Made by a program: the position numbers and the translations under genes
NCBI GenBank assembly: GCA_015075445.1
Contig: JABTUJ010000013.1
Coordinates: 105,895-169,894, forward strand
DNA: 64,000 nt
Reading direction: 5' to 3'
DNA from: Verrucomicrobiales bacterium
GTDB taxonomy: Bacteria; Verrucomicrobiota; Verrucomicrobiia; Limisphaerales; J093
Notes under the pieces: model-generated
Databases searched by the model: none
Told to the model about the DNA's origin: nothing
What the model saw: only the letters and a program-made list of their open reading frames with translations
Shown: piece by piece, positions 59,513-64,000 of the stretch
Position numbering within the stretch: the stretch's first letter is position 1
Layout: each line of letters begins with the position of its first letter

Positions 59513-59848
59513 GTACGGCGACGTCAACGTGCCATGAACCGCCGCCCCGTCCCCCTGCCACCCCGGCGCCGAGCTTCCCATGAACGGGAATGCAGAAGGG
59601 AGAATGAAGAATGCAGAAGCGGCATCCAGCCGGGTCGGGTCATAGCCCCTGAGCCGATCCAAGAGCACTACGGCACTTCCCCCATCCCCGATGTTCGTAA
59701 TCGGTGGAGGAACTCTTCGTCTTGGATTCTCCGCCGATTACGAACATCGGGGATTAGGCTGAGGGAGGCGCTCCGTGAACCTGTGGTGCGGGCATCCTGC
59801 CTGCACCTCCCGTGGTTCATGGCCCCTGGGCCATTCAGGAAGGAACAG
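59513..59848. other. Intergenic region with palindrome and leader repeats
   Basis: 336 bases. Purine-rich imperfect repeats (GAAGGGAGAATGAAGAATGC near 59593-59612) are followed by the large palindrome at 59684-59754. A long frame open to the next gene exists but is Arg/Pro-rich and lacks a signal peptide at its start, so it is not used. Confidence 0.6.
59684..59754. repeat. 26-bp inverted repeat (palindromic element)
   Basis: The arm at 59684-59709 (ATCCCCGATGTTCGTAATCG then GTGGAG) and the arm at 59729-59754 are reverse complements with one mismatch, around a 19-nt loop. It lacks a T-run, so it is not a terminator as such; it resembles a REP/MITE-like palindrome. Confidence 0.9.
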
Positions 59849-62800
59849 GTGGCTTCCCATCAACCTCCGCGGGAGCGCGGGGGAGGCTCGCGCCCGGACC
59901 GCGGGTTTGGCTCTCCTTGCCGCGCCGTCTGGGACGCGGCTTGGGTTTGGATCGTCGCGATCGTGCTGCTCAGCCTCGCCGGGCCACTCCGTGCTCAAAC
60001 CCCGGCGGGAGGGGCCAGCGGCACCATCGCCGGCACCGTGGTCGAAGTGTGGCAAGGAAAGCCTCTCGCCGGTGTGACCGTCTCTCTGCGCGGCAGCACG
60101 CTGGCCGCCCGCAGCGACTCTGAAGGTCGGTTTCAACTGGCTCCGATTTCCCCGGGACTCCACACGGTCGAGTTCACCCAGCCCGGCTACGCGCGCGCCG
60201 TGGTCACCGACGTGCTCGTCGCCGCCGGCCAGGTCACGCCGGTCAACCTCAGTCTTCGTCCCGAGTTCTACGAGATGGAGGAGTACGTGGTCACCGCGCC
60301 CGAACTCGAACAGCAAGAGGCCAACCTCCTGGCCGATCGCCAGAGCGCCGCGGCGCTCATCGAGTCCATCGGCTCCGAGCGTTTCGGACGTCTGGCCGCC
60401 GGCGATGCCGCCGAGATCATGACCAAAATCACCGGCGTGGCGGTTGTGGAGGGCAAGTTCGCCGTCATCCGCGGCCTGAGCGACCGCTACAACCTCGCGT
60501 TGCTGAATGGAGCGGACATTCCCAGCGCCGACCCCTATCGCCGCGCTGCCCAACTCGATCTCTTCCCGGCCGAGGTGATCGACAGCGTGGTCGTCAGCAA
60601 GACATTCACGCCGGACCTGCCGGGCGGGTTCTCGGGTGGCGTGATGGACATCCGCACCAAATCGTTCCCCGAACGCTTCCTCTTCAAGACCGGCGCCGGG
60701 TTGGCCTACAACACCCAGGCTACGGGGAACGAACGGTTTCTCACTTACCCCGGCGGCAGCACCGATTGGCTGGCCCTGGACGACGGTCTCCGCCGCCTCC
60801 CACCGGAACTCGAAAACGTCAGCGGCACCGACCTCCAGCGCCTGACCCAGACCGCCACCAGTGGCAGCCTGGCCATCCCGCTCGAGGAGAAGACCGCTGC
60901 CGCGGCGGAAATGGACCGCCTGGTCCGCTCCTTCGGCACGCCTTACCTGGGCCCGAACCGAGGAGCCCCGCCCCCCGACCACGACTTCAACGTGCTCGTG
61001 GGCGACACCGTCAAGCTCGGCACCGTGCCGCTGGGCTACTTCGCCGGGCTCAACTACGAGCGGGACTACCGCTTCTACGAGGACGGCGTCCGCCGCCGCT
61101 ACGCTCCCCGGCCCGATGGCCCGCCGGAGCTTTATCAGGATTACACCGACAGCCGGGGCAGCACGCTGGCCCAATGGTCGGCGCTGGCCAGCCTGGCCTC
61201 CCGGTTCTTCGAGCACCACGAGCTCGGCTACACCTTCCTCTACACCCAAAATGCCGAGGACACCGCCCGCAAGCTCGACGGCCAGATCGAGAGCAGCGGG
61301 GAGGACCAGTTCAACGACCAGCGCCGCACCCACCTGAACACCCTCCAATGGACCGAACGCCATCTCTCCGCCCACCAGTTCCGCGGCGAGCACGTGTTCC
61401 CCGCCCTGCGGGATTTCCAGACCGACTGGCTCGTCTCGCTGGCCAACACTACCCAGGACGAACCCGACCTGCGCTACTTCAATTTCATCAGTTACCCCAA
61501 CCCCAGCAACCCCGACGACCCGCTCCGCGGCGTGGACCTGATCAGCAACAACACGCCCTTCCCTGACAAACCCACCCGCTACTTCCGTCACCTCGAAGAC
61601 CAGAACCTCAATGCCAAGCTCGATCTCACCCTGCCGCTCGAGGACGGCCGCGGTTTGACCTGGAAGCCCCGCGCCGGTGTCTTCGCCAGCCAGTCCGAAC
61701 GCACCTTCGTCGAGCGCACCTTCAGCTACTCGGGCGGCAACGGCAGCCTCGTGGATACCGAGACCTTCCCCTACGAGTACATGCTCGGCACCAACGCCCC
61801 GCCTCCCCAGCTCGTCACCCAGGCCGGCCGCTCCCGCTACGCCTTCTCCCGCAGCCTCACCTCCGTCCTCGGCAACAACTTCTACGACGGTGCCCAGGAC
61901 ATCTACGCCGTCTATGGCCTCGTCGAAGTGCCGCTCGTCCCCCGCCTGCGCCTGACCGGCGGCGCCCGCTACGAAACCACCCTCCTCGAAATCCAGTCGA
62001 GCGCCTTCGGTTCCTCCCGCGTCTTCCCCGGCCAGATCGACGAGGCCGACCTCCTGCCCGCCGTGAGCCTCACGTGGGAGTTCTGCGACGGCATGAACCT
62101 CCGCCTCGGCTACAGCGAGACCGTCGCCCGGCCCACCTACCGCGAGTTTGCCCGCTACCGCAGCTTCGACGTCGCCGGCGACCAGATCGTCGAGGGCAAC
62201 CCGTTCCTCGTCATGACCCACGTCCAGAACCTGGACGCGCGCTGGGAATGGTTCACCCCGGGCGGCGGACTGCTCTCCTTCGGGGGGTTCTACAAGCTCC
62301 TCGAGGATCCCATCGAGAAATTCAACGCCACCCTCAACGCCGCTGGCGAAGTCCTGTGGACCTCCTCGGCCGATTTCGTCACCTTCCTCAACACCCCGGA
62401 GGCCACCGCCTGGGGCCTCGAGTTCGAAGCCCGGCAGAACCTCGCCTTCCTCGAACCCCACCTGAAGCCGTTCAGCCTCGGCTTCAACGCCGCCTGGATC
62501 AACACCGAGGTCCCCCTCCAGCCTGAAATCCAGCGCCTCAAATTCCTCACCACCGGCCAGCAGGTGTCCACCCGCCCTCTCTTCGATCAATCCCCCTACA
62601 TCCTCAACGCCGACCTCTCCTACGACAACGAGCGCACCGGCACCTCCGTCACGCTGGCGGGCTATTACGCGGCCGAGCGACTCGACCTGGTCGTCAACAA
62701 CGGCTACGACATCTACGAACAGCCCGCGCCCAGCCTCGACCTCACCATCGCCCAAAAACTGGGCAAAGGCCTCACCGCCAAGTTCACCGCCCGCAACCTC

Positions 62801-62917
62801 CTCAACCCCGACGTCGTCCGTTCCTACGCCGTCTCCGGTCCCACCGACCGCGCCTATCTCTACTCCTCGTACACCCGCGGCGTTACCCTCGGCCTCTCCC
62901 TCTCGTACAATTACTGA
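59849..62917 (+). CDS. TonB-dependent outer-membrane receptor with carboxypeptidase-regulatory N-domain
   Basis: 1,022 residues from GTG 59849, which has AGGAAGGA at 59838-59845. A signal peptide (WIVAIVLLSLAGPLRA-Q) is followed by a carboxypeptidase-regulatory-like domain (GTIAGTVVEVWQGKPLAGVT), the plug (EYVVTAPELEQQEANLL, GVAVVEGKFAVIRGLSDRYN, GGFSGGVMDIRTKSF) and a C-terminal barrel ending in YTRGVTLGLSLSYNY with terminal Tyr. The role is active uptake through the outer membrane with the TonB system encoded upstream. The substrate is unknown; the missing SusD neighbour argues against a SusC-type glycan receptor. Confidence 0.9.
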   Translation: MASHQPPRERGGGSRPDRGFGSPCRAVWDAAWVWIVAIVLLSLAGPLRAQTPAGGASGTIAGTVVEVWQGKPLAGVTVSLRGSTLAARSDSEGRFQLAPISPGLHTVEFTQPGYARAVVTDVLVAAGQVTPVNLSLRPEFYEMEEYVVTAPELEQQEANLLADRQSAAALIESIGSERFGRLAAGDAAEIMTKITGVAVVEGKFAVIRGLSDRYNLALLNGADIPSADPYRRAAQLDLFPAEVIDSVVVSKTFTPDLPGGFSGGVMDIRTKSFPERFLFKTGAGLAYNTQATGNERFLTYPGGSTDWLALDDGLRRLPPELENVSGTDLQRLTQTATSGSLAIPLEEKTAAAAEMDRLVRSFGTPYLGPNRGAPPPDHDFNVLVGDTVKLGTVPLGYFAGLNYERDYRFYEDGVRRRYAPRPDGPPELYQDYTDSRGSTLAQWSALASLASRFFEHHELGYTFLYTQNAEDTARKLDGQIESSGEDQFNDQRRTHLNTLQWTERHLSAHQFRGEHVFPALRDFQTDWLVSLANTTQDEPDLRYFNFISYPNPSNPDDPLRGVDLISNNTPFPDKPTRYFRHLEDQNLNAKLDLTLPLEDGRGLTWKPRAGVFASQSERTFVERTFSYSGGNGSLVDTETFPYEYMLGTNAPPPQLVTQAGRSRYAFSRSLTSVLGNNFYDGAQDIYAVYGLVEVPLVPRLRLTGGARYETTLLEIQSSAFGSSRVFPGQIDEADLLPAVSLTWEFCDGMNLRLGYSETVARPTYREFARYRSFDVAGDQIVEGNPFLVMTHVQNLDARWEWFTPGGGLLSFGGFYKLLEDPIEKFNATLNAAGEVLWTSSADFVTFLNTPEATAWGLEFEARQNLAFLEPHLKPFSLGFNAAWINTEVPLQPEIQRLKFLTTGQQVSTRPLFDQSPYILNADLSYDNERTGTSVTLAGYYAAERLDLVVNNGYDIYEQPAPSLDLTIAQKLGKGLTAKFTARNLLNPDVVRSYAVSGPTDRAYLYSSYTRGVTLGLSLSYNY

Positions 62918-63035
62918 GGACACCAGCCGTTGCGGTTCGGTCCGTACCGTTCACAAGCCTGGCAGGTCGCCGTGTCGCCCGCCAGCATCCGCGCGCTTTA
63001 CGCACTGGTCTGAAGCGGGGTAGTCTAGATGAGCC

Positions 63036-63230
63036 ATGAGCACGCAGGAACTCATTGAGAAGGAAGTGGCGCACCTGCCCGAAGCGCTGCAGCGCGAGGT
63101 CTATGACTTCGCGCGGTTTCTCCGCTCCAAGGAGGCCGACCAACACTTCAACGGACTGCTGCTGAGTGAATCGGCACTGTCCAAAGACTGGCACTCACCC
63201 GAGGAGGATGCCGCATGGGCAAACCTGTAG
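63036..63230 (+). CDS. Small antitoxin (DUF2281-like) of a MazF-type pair
   Basis: 64 residues: STQELIEKEVAHLPEALQRE then VYDFARFLRSKEAD, a short helix-rich protein of the type found before PemK/MazF toxins and VapC toxins (LPxELQxEVxDFxxFL). Its C-terminal WHSPEEDAAWANL is like other such antitoxins (EDxAW). The next gene starts 16 bases before its stop, so the two are coupled. Function as an antitoxin follows from that context. Confidence 0.78.
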   Translation: MSTQELIEKEVAHLPEALQREVYDFARFLRSKEADQHFNGLLLSESALSKDWHSPEEDAAWANL

Positions 63231-63544
63231 TCGGGGAGGTGGTCGTCCTGCATTTTCCGCAAACGAACCTCGACACGGGAAAGCGCCGCCCTGCTCTTGT
63301 CGTGGCGGATCTCGTAGGCGCTGATCTGATTCTCTGCCAGATCACCAGTCAGGCCCGCTCGGACGGCTATTCGGTCGCGCTTGCGCCAGCAGATTTCGAA
63401 CGCGGCCGTCTGGTTGTGGACAGCTTCGTCCGTCCCAATCGCCTGTTCACCGTCGAGGCATCCGTGGTCCTTTACACGGCTGGAAAAGTGAAGGGCTCAA
63501 AGCTCTTGGAGGTCAAAGCGAAGATCCGCCAACTGTTCGCCTGA
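63215..63544 (+). CDS. PemK/MazF-like mRNA interferase toxin
   Basis: 109 residues. The PemK/MazF fold is clear: GEVVVLHFPQTNLDTGKRRP then ALVVADLVGADLILCQITSQ, with the conserved Arg-Arg-Pro and Ser/Thr in the Q-I-T-S loop, and VVDSFVRPNRLFTVEASVV. These toxins cut mRNA at short sequences and are held in check by the upstream antitoxin, whose gene overlaps by 16 bases. Confidence 0.86.
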   Translation: MGKPVVGEVVVLHFPQTNLDTGKRRPALVVADLVGADLILCQITSQARSDGYSVALAPADFERGRLVVDSFVRPNRLFTVEASVVLYTAGKVKGSKLLEVKAKIRQLFA

Positions 63545-63906
63545 TGCGCCCATCCCCCCCCCTCGACCCAAGCCACCCAAGCAGATCGCTGCACTTCGAC
63601 TCGAGCCCGTGAAGCAGTGGGACACATTTGACTGTGAGTTGCCGCACGGGAAGCACCCGTGCCATTTCCCCGTCGCACCGTCCCACCGCCGCACCACCCT
63701 CCACTCCGTCTGAGTCTCGTCACCTCGACTCCTACAGAACCACCGTCCCACCGTCCCACCGTCCCACCGTCCCCCGCGACACCGAAACGGCACAGGCCTG
63801 TAACCTTCCCGCCGTCGCGGCGCCCCTCCCCCACCCCCTACCCTTCGCCCTTCGAAAAGGCCCGGCCTCTTCGCTGGGCAGGCCGATGACAAACCTGCGA
63901 ACTGCA
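63545..63906. other. Intergenic region with octamer array
   Basis: 362 bases. The middle holds a tandem array of ACCGTCCC units (63742-63775) and the right part a CCTTCGCCCTTCG heptamer pair (63841-63853), related to the heptamers at 4374-4436. A CACGGG/CCCGTG hairpin lies at 63645-63660. No other feature was seen. Confidence 0.5.
63742..63775 (+). repeat. Octanucleotide tandem repeat (ACCGTCCC, about four copies)
   Basis: Four consecutive ACCGTCCC units end at the CCCGCG junction. It is another short tandem array in the same genome segment. Confidence 0.85.
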
Positions 63907-64000
63907 ATGATGAAACGAACGATCTTAGGTTGGCTCCTGACCGCCGCACTCCTGGCGGGCAGCTCGTCCGGTGTGGCCGCCACCGTGACGGTTAAAGGTA
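63907..64000 (+). CDS. Start of an exported protein (3' partial)
   Basis: ATG 63907 (followed by a second ATG at 63910) opens MMKRTILGWLLTAALLAGSS and continues GVAATVTVKG to the window end. The residues form a classic signal peptide, KRT then a hydrophobic core and an A-x-A-like cleavage site (GVA-ATV). It continues beyond 64,000, so the product cannot be named. Confidence 0.7.
   Translation, partial: MMKRTILGWLLTAALLAGSSSGVAATVTVKG

Noticed and set aside
59534..59848. N-terminal extension of the TonB receptor from 59534
   Set aside because: It is translated from palindromic and purine-rich repeats and would bury the signal peptide; GTG 59849 has a good ribosome site.
59738..62923. 1,061-residue minus-strand ORF opposite the TonB-dependent receptor
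   Set aside because: It is the antisense shadow of a high-GC gene; its composition (Gly/Glu/Val-rich) lacks any motif, while the + strand encodes a recognisable receptor.
1..64000. tRNA, rRNA or riboswitch genes
   Set aside because: No cloverleaf-like or conserved rRNA segment was noticed by eye; a tRNAscan-SE/Infernal run would be needed to exclude them.

Overview
The window reads as a GC-rich, gene-dense piece of a Gram-negative bacterial chromosome, most likely a member of the Verrucomicrobiota (Limisphaerales/Pedosphaera-like). That placement is an inference. It rests on the huge Calx-beta/delta-60 surface protein, the pseudopilin cluster, the TonB/DUF3450 transport system, and intergenic DNA full of short tandem and palindromic repeats. 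No rRNA, tRNA, CRISPR array or intact transposase was recognised.

Layout. 1-4.1 kb: 3' part of a giant secreted repeat protein, then a repeat-rich gap. 4.6-5.6 kb: a DUF2249 protein and a Crp/Fnr regulator. 5.7-11.0 kb: a type II secretion-like run (gspF-H-I-J-K) followed by bioD. 11.2-15.2 kb: ADP-forming acetyl-CoA synthetase and a CoA-transferase/GNAT fusion interrupted by a one-base frameshift. 15.5-19.8 kb: two exported proteins, a metallophosphoesterase, an acylphosphatase with an amber codon and an M42 peptidase. 19.8-26.4 kb: a decayed accessory tract. Its first part carries five related attC-like sites in one orientation separating broken cassette genes (a nuclease-like protein, an unknown protein, a YefM/YoeB pair). 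It looks like an array of integron cassettes without an integrase. Further on lies a broken M48 protease. 26.4-29 kb: a TPR membrane protein, a gamma carbonic anhydrase and a methyltransferase.

29.4-37.7 kb holds hdrC-hdrB-hdrA-mvhD-mvhG, a toxin-antitoxin pair, mvhA and a hydrogenase maturation protease. Together these encode a group 3c [NiFe] hydrogenase/heterodisulfide-reductase-like complex, expected to bifurcate electrons from H2 to ferredoxin and to a disulfide or other acceptor. 37.7-45.4 kb: a Uma2 nuclease, a 1,300-residue TPM-like coiled-coil membrane protein, and pyruvate phosphate dikinase followed by a strong terminator. 45.4-49.9 kb is a second decayed accessory tract: an OLD-like ATPase with small neighbours, fragments of a sigma-54 activator, and an inserted nucleotidyltransferase pair. 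49.9-53.6 kb: a SNF2 helicase and a SWIM zinc-finger protein. 53.8-62.9 kb: a complete TonB energising system (DUF3450, ExbB1, ExbB2, ExbD, TonB, TPR) with its TonB-dependent receptor. 63.0-63.5 kb: a MazF-like toxin-antitoxin pair. The window ends inside a new exported protein gene.

How the genes work together: the hydrogenase/Hdr complex, ADP-forming acetyl-CoA synthetase, CoA-transferase and PPDK fit an anaerobic or facultative fermenter that conserves energy at the acetyl-CoA and pyruvate/PEP nodes. The Fnr-like regulator and DUF2249 protein would fit oxygen or redox sensing. The TonB and secretion genes point to polymer scavenging through the outer membrane. Many accessory genes are frameshifted while multi-kilobase core operons are intact, so real decay is likelier than uniform sequencing error, although local low coverage cannot be excluded.
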